Assembly: GCA_039105265.1 (NCBI GenBank)
Contig: JAPFFF010000005.1
Coordinates: 5,937,501 to 6,001,500, forward strand
Direction of reading: 5' to 3'
Length of the DNA: 64,000 nt
Origin: Tritrichomonas musculus
Lineage: Eukaryota > Parabasalia > Tritrichomonadida > Tritrichomonadidae
Part shown: positions 1-9,587 of the stretch, one piece after another
How positions within the stretch are numbered: position 1 is the first letter of the stretch
How the letters are laid out: each line of letters opens with the position of its first letter
The notes under the pieces: generated by a model
Databases searched by the model: none
The model's input: only the letters and a program-made list of their open reading frames with translations
What the model was told of the DNA's origin: nothing
Program-made: the position numbers and the translations under genes

Positions 1-314
1 GAATATTTAACATATTTTTTAGTAATTGCCAAGAGAATATTTAACAATGCTTGTAAAAAAAAATCAAATAGAAGAAGGCTTGATTTATATCAACAATAAT
101 ATTTTTCTGACAGATTTTTACCATTGAAGATAAATGATATTTCAAAATTTTTAACTCATTGTAAAATTTAAAAAAAGTAATAAATATAAATAGAATGATT
201 AGCAACAAAATGTTAAAAATCTGCCAGAAACCCGATATATAAATATTCAAATAAATATATATTCTCAGAATAAATTATAAATATATCTGAAAAAAATAGT
301 CAATTGTTTAATTA
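1..314. other. AT-rich left-edge spacer
   Basis: AT-rich sequence downstream of the minus-strand gene that ends at 315. A 69-codon hydrophobic minus-strand frame here has the composition expected of random AT-rich DNA. I see no RNA gene or clear repeat. Confidence 0.5.
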
Positions 315-3302
315 TTAATGAGTTTCAAGATTAATAAGACGATTAATTATAGCTCTTCCAGTATTATCTCCTGATAAATTTGGAACGGTTGTTGGTGAAT
401 TTTCATCTAGAAATGTTGCTAAAGCCCAAGCATTTGAACTCTTAAAATCATCAGAATCATATTCATGGTTTGCAATTCCAATTAATTCATGCGGAATTTG
501 TTTAAGATCTATTTCGATAGGTATATCTTTATCCCATCCATCAGATGGCGTGCTGCCGGCAATTTTACATCTTCCCCGGACGTGTGTTTTTTTCTTTCCC
601 AAATCTTCCATGAATTCATCTCGAAGTAATGATTTAGCAATAACTCTTTCAGCAGTTTCACTCGTATCATTGCCTCGAGAACATTGTCTTATTAAACCAA
701 AAACTAGTTCTAATGGATGCGATCCTAGTCGTGCTGTTGATATGTTTCCATTGAAATATTTGAAAACAAAACCATAGCATAGTAAATTATTAATAATTCT
801 CTTGTATGTGTTTGAATTTACAAAGCATACACTTTTTTTCTTGTTTTTCTTCCCTTTCCTTGATCTTTGTCTTGATATGCTATTATCATTAATTTCTTTC
901 ATAGAATAATATGCTACCTTACATAATTTTCGTCTTGCATCAATAGACAATGTTTTTGATTGAATTATTTCTAACATAAGAACCAAAACAAACTCAAATA
1001 CAAAAAATCCATGATGCTCATTCTCGCCTGCAATCACAGTGTTTTTTGTGTTAATAAGCATTAGAGCTAAACTATCTCTCATTCTTGCAATTGATGTGTC
1101 AAGTTCAATCTTAGCGTTATTGTAAGGCGAAAGTTCTAAAATTATTCTTTCGGTATCTTTATTTATAGCTTTACTAAGATATGTCATTTTTATATCATTT
1201 GATAAGTATCGTCTTTTTAAAGCTTTGAGCAAATGCATGAGGTCTGACGTGGGCAATGACAAATCGTAATCTTTTAATTTGTCTACTAATATCTCAAATT
1301 CATCATCCTCATCATCTGATTCTTTGCCTTCATCTTGTTCGAATCCTGTATTCTCATCTTGTTCGAATACTGTATTCTCATCTTGTTCGAATACTGTATT
1401 CTCATCTTGTTCGAATACTGTATTCTCATCTTGTTCGAATACTGTATTCTCATCTTGTTCGAATACTGTATTCTCATCTTGTTCGAATACTGTATTCTCA
1501 TCTTGTTCGAATACTGTATTCTCATCTTGTTCGAATCCTGCATTTTCATTTTGGTTAAGTTTCATATTATTCAAAAACTTTTGCAAATTATTATGTATCA
1601 CATTTGTTTTTGTATCGGCATCAGTTGAGTGAATAATAATATCAAAATTTGATTCTTTAGCTATTCTAGTTATTTTATTCATTATTTCTAAGATTTCATC
1701 ATTAAAACGGGAATTGGAATTAATAGCAATATGGATAATTTTTGAATCATAATCGACATTAAAAGGTTGTAAATGAAAACCAAAGAATCCGCTCTTTCCC
1801 GTTTCTTGTGGATTCATAGTAGCCGCATCAACTGCAAGAGTGCATGGAATGATTTCGTCGTCATTAGCAGTATAGTACATATGTAATTTTTTCAGTAACA
1901 AATGCAATTGATCAATATTTAATAAATTCGATTTGGTTTCATTCAACTGAACTTTAAACTCACTGTTCAAAGTTTTTGAACTTGGTAAAGGAATGAAATC
2001 ACGTATTTTTTCATAAGCTGCAGAAGAGTAAGTTGAAATGATGAAACATATTTTTTTTAAAGTTAAAGAATATCGTCTTCCATTTGGCTTGAATTTGAGA
2101 TTTTTTATCATCTCATCAATTATAACATTAGATAAAATGGGTGGTCCATATGCTTCTTTATATTCCAGTTCATTCAGAATTTCTTGAATATCAGGACATT
2201 TCTCAAAAATATCATGTAAGAGTTTCTTTTTTTGATCTCTCTCATTTTTGATCTCTTCAATTTGAGATCTCAACATTCTAATTAAAGAATTGGAATTTAT
2301 ATTAATTTTGGTCTTTTTTTTAATTTCTTTTTTATTCCGCATTATTTCCATTTTATGATTTTCTTTGATTTTTTTTTCATTTGATAATAAATCATCGACC
2401 GTGTTTTTGAGATTATTTATGGTTTCTATTGCATGAAAAACGTTAGAAAAAAGTATTCTTATAACAGCATTTTCAACATCAGCATAAGCATATTTATTCA
2501 GTTGAAACCAGTTATTGACAAATGTTTGAAGCTCAAACAGATCAATATAATTAGGAAGATCTTTAAAAACCTGCTCAATTTCGATTGCGCATATTAGCAA
2601 ATCAGAATAAGTCCGATCAGAATATGATAGAATTTGAGAATTATCACACGGAAACTGAACAGGAAATGATGAATTGTTTATATTTTGATTTTGTGAACAT
2701 GCTGTTGGAATTTGATTATAATTATCAAATTCTTGAGGTTTTTCTAAATTTGATAGAATTTGAGAATTATCACACGGAAACTGAACAGGAAATGATGAAT
2801 TGTTTATATTTTGATTTTGTGAACATGCTGTTGGAATTTGATTATAATTATCAAATTCTTGAGGTTTTTCTAAATTTGATAGAATTTGAGAATTATCACA
2901 CGGAAACTGAACAGGAAATGATGAATTGTTTATATTTTGATTTTGTGAACATGCTGTTGGAATTTGATTATAATTAACAAATTCTTGAGGTTTTTTTAAA
3001 TTTGACGAAATTGAAGAAAAATTGTTTGGAACTCCAATTGAAAGGGAAAATTTGCAAGATCTTCCATTTACTCTGGGAGGAGTTTCAACCTTTTTATTGC
3101 ATTGGGATGAATTAAGTAGATTATTTGGATATTCGATAAGTCTAGCTTTTTTCATCAATTTTGTTTGATTACGATCTGATTGATTAATATTTGATGCTAA
3201 AAATTTTTGAATATTATGTAATCTTGGATCATCTGGACCAATAAAATCTTTTCCAATGCCATTAAAATATGAAATTTCAGAAGGAGAAAAGTTAAAGCTC
3301 AT
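315..3302 (-). CDS. P-superfamily-like transposase with tandem-repeat insertions
   Basis: 995 residues; the ATG at 3302-3300 lies just after an Inr-like TCATTTA. Seen: residues about 100-225 hold three near-identical 42-residue repeats (126-bp units). A Lys/Glu-rich coiled coil follows around 310-400. Next comes a segment ending in LPSSKTLNSEF that resembles the helix-turn-helix region before the catalytic core of P-element/THAP9 transposases (RYS...SP.AY..LR...LP...TL). Candidate acidic catalytic residues are D492 (in AVDAAT), D561 (in STDAD) and E865 (in SHPLELVFG); the last matches the 'LE.fFg.iR' signature of that superfamily. Between D561 and E865 lies an acidic stretch of nine 8-residue FEQDENT[V/G] repeats (24-bp units). 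Inferred: a P-like transposase or a domesticated derivative, acting in the nucleus. No terminal inverted repeats are visible, and one end may lie off the window. The family call is from motif resemblance only. Confidence 0.6.
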   Translation of the reverse strand: MSFNFSPSEISYFNGIGKDFIGPDDPRLHNIQKFLASNINQSDRNQTKLMKKARLIEYPNNLLNSSQCNKKVETPPRVNGRSCKFSLSIGVPNNFSSISSNLKKPQEFVNYNQIPTACSQNQNINNSSFPVQFPCDNSQILSNLEKPQEFDNYNQIPTACSQNQNINNSSFPVQFPCDNSQILSNLEKPQEFDNYNQIPTACSQNQNINNSSFPVQFPCDNSQILSYSDRTYSDLLICAIEIEQVFKDLPNYIDLFELQTFVNNWFQLNKYAYADVENAVIRILFSNVFHAIETINNLKNTVDDLLSNEKKIKENHKMEIMRNKKEIKKKTKININSNSLIRMLRSQIEEIKNERDQKKKLLHDIFEKCPDIQEILNELEYKEAYGPPILSNVIIDEMIKNLKFKPNGRRYSLTLKKICFIISTYSSAAYEKIRDFIPLPSSKTLNSEFKVQLNETKSNLLNIDQLHLLLKKLHMYYTANDDEIIPCTLAVDAATMNPQETGKSGFFGFHLQPFNVDYDSKIIHIAINSNSRFNDEILEIMNKITRIAKESNFDIIIHSTDADTKTNVIHNNLQKFLNNMKLNQNENAGFEQDENTVFEQDENTVFEQDENTVFEQDENTVFEQDENTVFEQDENTVFEQDENTVFEQDENTGFEQDEGKESDDEDDEFEILVDKLKDYDLSLPTSDLMHLLKALKRRYLSNDIKMTYLSKAINKDTERIILELSPYNNAKIELDTSIARMRDSLALMLINTKNTVIAGENEHHGFFVFEFVLVLMLEIIQSKTLSIDARRKLCKVAYYSMKEINDNSISRQRSRKGKKNKKKSVCFVNSNTYKRIINNLLCYGFVFKYFNGNISTARLGSHPLELVFGLIRQCSRGNDTSETAERVIAKSLLRDEFMEDLGKKKTHVRGRCKIAGSTPSDGWDKDIPIEIDLKQIPHELIGIANHEYDSDDFKSSNAWALATFLDENSPTTVPNLSGDNTGRAIINRLINLETH
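1336..1545 (-). repeat. 24-bp coding minisatellite, 9 copies
   Basis: Nine head-to-tail 24-bp units in frame inside the transposase-like gene, encoding FEQDENTV/G. The inner copies look identical at DNA level, which suggests recent expansion. The array adds a strongly acidic linker. Confidence 0.9.
2627..3003 (-). repeat. 126-bp coding tandem repeat, 3 copies
   Basis: Three 126-bp units (42 codons each, in frame) near the N-terminus of the transposase-like gene. The two downstream copies are almost identical; the copy nearest the start codon has a few changes. Each unit encodes Asn/Gln/Ser-rich sequence around PQEFDNYNQIPTACSQNQNI. Confidence 0.9.
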
Positions 3303-3309
3303 TAAATGA
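3303..3309 (-). promoter_or_regulatory. Inr-like start element before the transposase-like gene
   Basis: On the minus strand TCATTTA ends immediately before the ATG. It fits the Trichomonas vaginalis initiator pattern TCA-pyrimidine-(T/A), which usually sits within about 20 nt of the start codon. That the same element works in this organism is inference. Confidence 0.45.
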
Positions 3310-3359
3310 AGAAATTTTGATAAATTAAAAATATTTTATTATTCAAATAAGATGAATTT

Positions 3360-3480
3360 AAAGGCCAAATTGTCATAAAAATGTCAAAAAATCATTCATC
3401 ATTTAAGGTCAATTTGTTATAAAAATGTCAAAAACATATTAACTAATAAAGGCCAAATTGTCATAAACATGATTGTAAAG
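3360..3480. repeat. Three spaced copies of a ~30-bp motif
   Basis: The motif aaggccaaattgtcataaa, followed by atgtcaaaaa in the first two copies, occurs at about 3360, 3404 and 3458. It lies directly upstream of the minus-strand transposase-like gene. Such spaced repeats are typical of transposase-binding sites in element ends or of upstream control sites. I cannot tell which. Confidence 0.6.
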
Positions 3481-3971
3481 TTTTCAAATCTGTTCTAAAC
3501 AATATTGACCATAAAATGACCAAAAAAAAGATAACTAAAGATTGGTAAGAACAATTTTAAAATAATATGTATTTTTTAAAAGAATTTAGGTTAAAGTTTT
3601 ATTTTTATATATATATCAAAAAAACAATTTAAGAAAATCTTCGAGATATTATTATTTTAATTTTATGAAAATATTTATTTAATTATATAGCAGTAATTTT
3701 AAAATAATTATAATATACAAACAATAGTTTGATTATTAAAAATAATATAAAATTTATAAAAACCTAGAAAAATTAAAAGTTTCTAAATTTGATTGAAATT
3801 AGACCAATATTAATTAAAAAAAATTATTCTTTATTTTTTGATTTTATAATGATTTTTGCATGAAATATGTCATAATAATAAAGATACTTTAATTTTATTC
3901 ATTTTTTTTAAGTATACAATGAGCTATGACTTGTTTGATTATAAATAATTTTGAGTTTCCACACACATGAC
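3481..3971. other. AT-rich spacer
   Basis: Low-complexity A/T sequence without an ATG-started frame of useful length. I see nothing else in it. Confidence 0.5.
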
Positions 3972-4858
3972 CAGGGGTCGCAAATTACCGCCTACCCAAA
4001 GCGGTTTTTGACCCGAAATTTTTAAAATTCATTTATCTCAAAATGTGGAATAAATATTTATATAAAAAAAGGTTTATTAAAAAATTTACAAGCTTTTTAA
4101 TCCTTTTTAATAAAAATTTTTATTTCATTAGAATAATGCATCTGATATTTTTCTCAAAAATTGTTTTTTGAAATTATTTTCTCTATCATTCTATTTAATT
4201 ACAATTTTTAATATCATAAAACCTTTTTTCTTGAAAGTTAATTGATTTTTATTTGTATTGTATTTTTTTCTGATTTTCATTGTCATTTAATTTATTGTTT
4301 AGATGACTTATGAAAAGAGAAATAATACATAAATTTAAGTTATGTAATATTTTTTTATATTAAGCTTTGAAATCTACAAATTTTAAATAATATTAACTAT
4401 TCATTTACTTGTTTTATATTTTTTATCTTTTTTTCAACATTTATACTATGCATTTTAGTTTATTTCGCTATTAATTAATGTTACTAATCACTTATATAAT
4501 TAAAAAATTTTGGCATTTGGTTCTTTTATTTCATGTTTGAATACAATATTAAGATATATTAATAACTATTTCAGATTTTAAAAGATTATCCTGTTTTGAC
4601 AAACTATTACTTGATTTTCAAATAAAAAATTCTTTTCTAAATATAATTTGAAATATTTCATATAACAAGTCATATCATTAAATTTTATTTTCTAAAATCA
4701 AAATTCACTTTAAAAAAATGCATGAATCAATAAAAAATTAATTATAGAACATGATTTTATAAAAAATAATCCAAAAAATACACTAGAAATAAAAGGATCA
4801 AACGCGAACTCTTCATTTTTTTTTTGGGTAGTGACCCCAAAAAAAAATTTGTGGTCTG
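3972..4858. mobile_element. Decayed hAT-like non-autonomous element (candidate)
   Basis: The left edge begins CAGGGGTCGCAAATTACCG, which looks like a hAT terminus, followed by TACCCAAA. The right edge, read on the other strand, begins CAGACCACAAATTTT and also reaches TACCCAAA, giving an imperfect inverted pair of about 35 bp. No matching 8-bp target duplication is visible and no coding remains are recognisable inside. It could also be a chance pairing in AT-rich DNA. Confidence 0.3.
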
Positions 4859-5626
4859 GTTAATATTTTGAGGTGACCTTTCGAAGGTTTAATAAGATAC
4901 AAATGTAGTAAGTTATGTAACCGCTTTTTTTTTTTTTTTTTTTTTTGACACTAATTTTGAATAAAATCTATCATCAACTAATTTATCGATGATCTTCTGC
5001 TATTTTTATATATAGCTATTCAACTAATTAATTATAGGTTATATCCAAAAATATTATTGATTATCTAGTAATAAATTTTCAGTCTTCTACTATTTAATTA
5101 CGGATTCTTTTCGTTTTAATTGCTAATATTATATCTAACGACTCACAATGTCCTACAATCTGATCTTGGATGTTTTTGAAATTAATTTCAGATATTTACT
5201 GATTATTTGCCGATCTGACAATAATAAATTACCAATCTTTCAATAATTTTTTACCAATTGCTTCTTATTTAATAATAAAATTTACCACAAAATATTTTTC
5301 TGCCTTTTTCTTACTTCTTTGTGTTATACTTTATGACAATAGATAAAAAAATCTTCATCAAAGCTAATTTATTAATTATTTTTTCTTTTAAATGCTCTTA
5401 AAAGTAAATTTTCTTTTAAGAATGGCCAAAAAATTTTTTTTCTCCTGGATATTTATATTTTTTATAGAATTTTATTTTTTAATATTTCTCAATTTATTTG
5501 AATTTAATTCTATTGAATTCAATAGATCATTCAATAATTGCATCTTCTTTTCCATGGATTTTATGATTATTTTCTTCTTTATTTATAAGTAAAAATTAAA
5601 ATCAAAATTTATATAAAAAGTTTTTT
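4859..5626. other. AT-rich spacer with a 22-T tract
   Basis: Contains an uninterrupted T tract at 4925-4946. A 66-codon frame at 5392-5592 is dominated by Phe, Leu and Ile codons, as random AT-rich DNA would be, and I do not call it a gene. Confidence 0.5.
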
Positions 5627-5920
5627 ACCATCACTTGAAAAACCTCATACTCTTCTCAATTTAACCTCATACTCCTCTCATTTAATTAAATGGGATTATC
5701 AAAATATTGAAAAGATTTATTTAAATATGATTTTTTTAGCTGAAAAATTCAATGAGTTTTTTAGGTTAATTGAGAGAAATTTGAAAAAGAATAGAAAAAT
5801 TATAAAATTGGATATATATTAATAATTAATTAATTTTTGAAAATATCTTACCATTTTTATCAATTTTAGTAAATTTGAAAATTGAATAATGCTTGACGGT
5901 TGCAAAAAATTAATCGGCTT

Positions 5921-6008
5921 TTTTGTCATTATTTATAATGGAAATTGATCTTAGGTGGACAAAAGAAGAGAAAGAAATATTCAATTTCCATTATAAAAAA
6001 TGACAAAA
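5921..6008. repeat. 28-bp inverted repeat with 32-bp loop
   Basis: Arms 5921-5948 and 5981-6008 are complementary over 28 bp with one mismatch and could form a strong hairpin. The right arm runs straight into the minisatellite at 6010. Confidence 0.8.
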
Positions 6009-6009
6009 C

Positions 6010-6250
6010 CTCAGCAGCCAGAGCACCAGCAGCCAAAGTACCAGCAGCCAAAACCTTAGCAGCTAAAACCTTAGCAGCCAGAGCACCAGCAGCCAGAGCA
6101 CCAGCAGCCAAAGTACCAGCAGCCAAAGCACCAGCAGCCAAAGCACCAGCAGCCAAAACCTTAGCAGCTAAAACCTTAGCAGCCAAAGCACCAGCAGCCA
6201 AAGCACCAGCAGCCAAAGCACTAGCAGCCAAAACCTCAGCAGCCAGATTT
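6010..6250. repeat. 15-bp minisatellite array (AAKAP-type units)
   Basis: About sixteen 15-bp units of the type gcagccaaagcacca. Variants alternate (gtacca, gcacca, accttagcagc) in a higher-order pattern. It is open in frames on both strands, giving AAKAP or LAAGA repeats, but no frame through it begins with ATG. I therefore call it a repeat, not a gene. Confidence 0.8.
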
Positions 6251-6612
6251 TACTTTTTTAATTACAAAAATACTATATTTTAAATAAACGCCTCTATTTT
6301 GCTAATCTGAAATTTGTACAGGACAATTAATCATTGCTTGTTTAAATAATCTTTTTTTTACCGATAATTATTTAAAAAATATTTCATACAAAACCTATTT
6401 ATATATAATTTATTATTAAAAATTATTTTAATCTTTTTTTATCATATAATTATTTTAGATTTTTTTTCTCAATATTCACTTTAAGATGAAGATATAAGAA
6501 TAAAATAATAAAATATAAATTATTTGAAAATTTGTGTGCAATAAATGTAAAACTCAGAAAATTCAAAGCTGATTCATGTGTATGAGGATAATTGAGAAGA
6601 GTTTTGTGATGG

Positions 6613-7034
6613 TATCAAAAGTTGAAATTTTGTTTTCAAAAATTAAATCAAATATTTTAAAAATATTTCATAGATTAAATATTCAATGACTAAATAAATA
6701 TCTATACTATATATATGATACATATATTTATCAAATCTATATTTGTTGAATTTCAAGAAAATTGAATATAATTGTAAAATAAGTGTCAGAAACAGACCCC
6801 TCAAATATCAACTTTTTCTGTGAGGGCGATCTTCTCAAAAAATAAACGTTCCCAGGTCAAATTAATAACGTATTACATTTGTATAGTACTTAGATTGAAA
6901 CTAACATATATGATATTTCTTATGCTAAATCATAATTTCATCTATAAGAATTTCATATAAAAAGATTGCAATCTTGAAAAAAAAAAAAAATTGTATGAAA
7001 ATTGAATAAACTCAAAGAATTAATTAAGAATAAA
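6613..7034. other. AT-rich spacer upstream of the PIG-V-like gene
   Basis: Holds an A tract at about 6977-6990 and a short 4-codon upstream ORF starting at ATG 6995. Nothing else is recognisable. Confidence 0.4.
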
Positions 7035-8300
7035 ATGCTTCATGTAAAACGACTTCAATACTCATTTACCCATAATCCTACAATAAACAAAATAATTCGA
7101 CCTTTTTTACCATATATAAATACCTTTTATCGCTCACTTTTCCCAGTTTCAAACCCGCCCAAAAATTTTTGGAAAATTAATTTAGATGATATAAAATGTT
7201 TTTTTTTAATGGCATCTACTACGATCTCAGTTTGGTTTGTATCATCATTAACAGGAAGTAGTTCATCAGTTGTTTGTTATTGGGATGGTCCCAACTATGT
7301 ATTTGCGGGAATCACGTTATATGATATTTCACGAGACAATCCATGGACAAGATCATTCAATTATAATCCATCATATTTTGCATGTCACTTACCAGGTTTT
7401 CCACTTCTTATTCGTTTTTGCGCTTTTTTTACAATTGGGAATTATTTATATGCAGATTACTTAGCCATTATAGTATCAGGACTTCTCCTTTGTTATTCAT
7501 TTAGACGAGTTCTTATTATTTATGGGTGTGTTGACAATCCTCTCTATACCACACTTCTTCTAAGTATATTTCCAATGAGATTGTTTATATATCATTCAGT
7601 TGGTGCCAGCGAGCCTCTTTTCATATCATATGTCTGCTTATCCCTAATTTTCTACAAATTTGACCAATTTCTTCCGATGTTATTTTCAGTATGGGGTGGT
7701 TGTATCACCCGAATAGAAGGAATGGCCATTGGTGCGACCATTGGTGCCTGTTATTTATTACGTCTTGAAATTTTGAAAGCCCTTTCAATGTTTCTGACGT
7801 TTGTTTCCACTTTTTGTTTGATGATCCTACATCGAGCAATGTTTGATGACCCTTTTGCATACATCAAGTTTAACAGCGGCCAACAAGGCTTGATTCAACT
7901 TCGTCCTCTTCATGAGATTCGCGGAGGAAACAGCAGATCGCGTGATGTTTTATATTTGCACTCTTTCATTGATTTCTATTTTCTATACGTAATTGGTCTC
8001 ATTCCTCTCTTTTTCAATGCAGGCCCAATTGCGATCTATTCTTTCATCCACTTGGCTTACGTGTCATTGCTGAGGCACATGGACGTGTTTCGTTATTCTT
8101 TGTCTGCTGCTGTCTTTTGTTTGCTTGTGGGGTTCGATAGAATGTGGTCCGATCGAAGAGTGAGGTCTGCGATGTATTATTTCGCACCTTTTTACTTCGT
8201 TTTCTTGTTGAGTTACGCAACAGGCCAAATTCATTCAAACAGATGCGGCGATGATTTTTGGAGGCAAGTTCTTGATGCTGCTAAAGATAATATGCATTGA
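7035..8300 (+). CDS. PIG-V-like multi-pass mannosyltransferase
   Basis: I start at the first in-frame ATG (7035), giving 421 residues; the frame is open upstream but has no earlier ATG. Seen: a polytopic membrane protein of about 8-10 hydrophobic segments. An early luminal loop contains CYWDGPNYV with an acidic Asp, followed by HLPGFPLLIRF; a later loop carries GASEPLF. This layout resembles GPI mannosyltransferase 2 (PIG-V, GT76), where the Asp-containing loop after the first membrane span and an 'FPxxP'-like motif are hallmarks. Known for the family: addition of the second mannose to the GPI precursor in the ER using dolichol-phosphate-mannose. Inferred here: an ER mannosyltransferase. The exact acceptor is uncertain because GPI synthesis is generally thought to be reduced or absent in trichomonads. 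Confidence 0.65.
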   Translation: MLHVKRLQYSFTHNPTINKIIRPFLPYINTFYRSLFPVSNPPKNFWKINLDDIKCFFLMASTTISVWFVSSLTGSSSSVVCYWDGPNYVFAGITLYDISRDNPWTRSFNYNPSYFACHLPGFPLLIRFCAFFTIGNYLYADYLAIIVSGLLLCYSFRRVLIIYGCVDNPLYTTLLLSIFPMRLFIYHSVGASEPLFISYVCLSLIFYKFDQFLPMLFSVWGGCITRIEGMAIGATIGACYLLRLEILKALSMFLTFVSTFCLMILHRAMFDDPFAYIKFNSGQQGLIQLRPLHEIRGGNSRSRDVLYLHSFIDFYFLYVIGLIPLFFNAGPIAIYSFIHLAYVSLLRHMDVFRYSLSAAVFCLLVGFDRMWSDRRVRSAMYYFAPFYFVFLLSYATGQIHSNRCGDDFWRQVLDAAKDNMH

Positions 8301-8385
8301 ATATACAATTATATTAATATTATTTATTATTATTATAGATGACTATTAGTAAAAATATAATATATTAAATTATAATTTGTAATCT

Positions 8386-8421
<36 letters not shown>

Positions 8422-8660
8422 AATACAATGTTAAGCATAATACATACTTGAATATGTTGATAAATATAAGTTTTATATGAGATGATATTGATTCGAATTA
8501 TTGTTTGTCACTATTGTTAAATTTTTTTTCATTATTCATTTTATTGGTTTGAAATAATATTATAAATATTTTAATATCTTTTCTTTTTTATTATTTAAAC
8601 CAAGAAATTTCAGTTTTTGGATTTCAACTTTTTCAAAAGCTTCTGAAAAATTCGAAAGAG
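8301..8660. other. Spacer with 30-A tract
   Basis: An uninterrupted A tract lies at about 8387-8416, some 86 nt after the stop of the PIG-V-like gene. The rest is plain AT-rich spacer. Confidence 0.6.
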
Positions 8661-9398
8661 ATGAAACTTTTTATTAATGTAAGTGGTCCAAATAAAATTT
8701 ATATGTCGAGCTCAAACAAAATTTGGCCAAAGCCAATTAGAGCTATCATATTTGATAACGATGGTACTCTTTCTGATACCGAATGGGCTTATTCTTGGGC
8801 TCATAAGCAAATTACAGGAGAAGAATTATCTTGGGATTTAAAGCCACAATTGATGGGAAAATCAGCGTTAGAAACATGCAAATTTTATGTTTCTCATTAT
8901 CATTTGAATAAATCACCAGAAGAATTGGTTAAGGAAAGATCTAAAATATTAGAGCAGTGCTGGAAAAAAGTAAAGCTTCTCCCAGGAGCAACAGAGATTA
9001 CAGATAGTTTTAAATCAATGGGAATTCCAATGTGTATTGCAACCTCATCAAGAAGAGAATCATTTGAACAAAAAATCGCTGAACATAAAGATCTTTTGAA
9101 CAAAATGCATCATGCTGTATGTGGATCAGAGGTTAAAAGAGGTAAGCCTAATCCGGATATTTTTGAACTTGCTCTTGAGAAATTTAATGATAAATCATTA
9201 AAGCCAGATGAAATCATTGTTTTTGAAGATTCCCCACTTGGAATTAAAGCAGCTAATGTTTTAGGAATGGCATCTGTTTATGTTCCTGATCCAAACGTTG
9301 ATATTGAAAAGTCTTTAGCCGAAGTAGATGCGAAAGCAACAATTGTTATAAAATCTCTGAATGATTTTGATTTCAACATGTTTGATTGGTCAAAATGA
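8661..9398 (+). CDS. HAD-superfamily phosphatase (beta-phosphoglucomutase/GS1-like)
   Basis: 245 residues, ATG at 8661. All four HAD motifs are visible: motif I FDNDGTLSDTE (nucleophile Asp32, acid/base Asp34), motif II IATSS (Ser129), motif III Lys162 in GKPNPDIF, and motif IV VFEDSPLGIKAA (Glu189-Asp190). The helical segment between motif I and II matches a C1-cap subgroup enzyme, such as beta-phosphoglucomutase, GS1/pseudouridine phosphatase or 2-deoxyglucose-6-phosphatase. Family role: Mg-dependent hydrolysis of small phosphorylated metabolites in the cytosol. The substrate cannot be read from sequence. The extra ~28 residues before motif I could be a short extension, with a second ATG at residue 15. 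Confidence 0.9.
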   Translation: MKLFINVSGPNKIYMSSSNKIWPKPIRAIIFDNDGTLSDTEWAYSWAHKQITGEELSWDLKPQLMGKSALETCKFYVSHYHLNKSPEELVKERSKILEQCWKKVKLLPGATEITDSFKSMGIPMCIATSSRRESFEQKIAEHKDLLNKMHHAVCGSEVKRGKPNPDIFELALEKFNDKSLKPDEIIVFEDSPLGIKAANVLGMASVYVPDPNVDIEKSLAEVDAKATIVIKSLNDFDFNMFDWSK

Positions 9399-9587
9399 AG
9401 ATCATAAAAGCAATAATATTATTAATAATAAATAAAATTGTGATTTTTTTTGTAGCATTAATCGAATTAAATTCTTTATCAACATAACTATTAAAGGCAT
9501 TATTTAATTTTCGCTAAAAAAGAAGAAAAAAGTATTTTAATAATATTAATAAAGAAAATAATATGAAAATCGTTTTCTTTTTTGTTT

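Larger units (their letters stand above)
5627..6612. mobile_element. ~1-kb segment bounded by imperfect inverted repeats (candidate MITE-like)
   Basis: The left end (5627-5672) reads accatcac, a spacer, tcttctcaatt, then cctcatac. The right end (6580-6612) read on the other strand gives accatcac, aaaac, tcttctcaatta and tcctcatac in the same order. Between them lie a 28-bp inverted repeat and an Ala/Lys-type minisatellite. No target duplication is visible. The boundaries are tentative. Confidence 0.35.

Noticed and set aside
41-250. 69-codon hydrophobic frame at the left edge
   Set aside because: Random-like AT-rich composition and no motif.
1256-1632. Overlapping plus-strand repeat frames opposite the acidic repeats
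   Set aside because: A 24-bp repeat without stops is open in several frames by construction; the minus-strand gene explains the region.
5945-6283. Ala/Lys-rich frame (and an Ala/Gly frame on the other strand)
   Set aside because: Neither has an ATG; both are readings of a 15-bp minisatellite.
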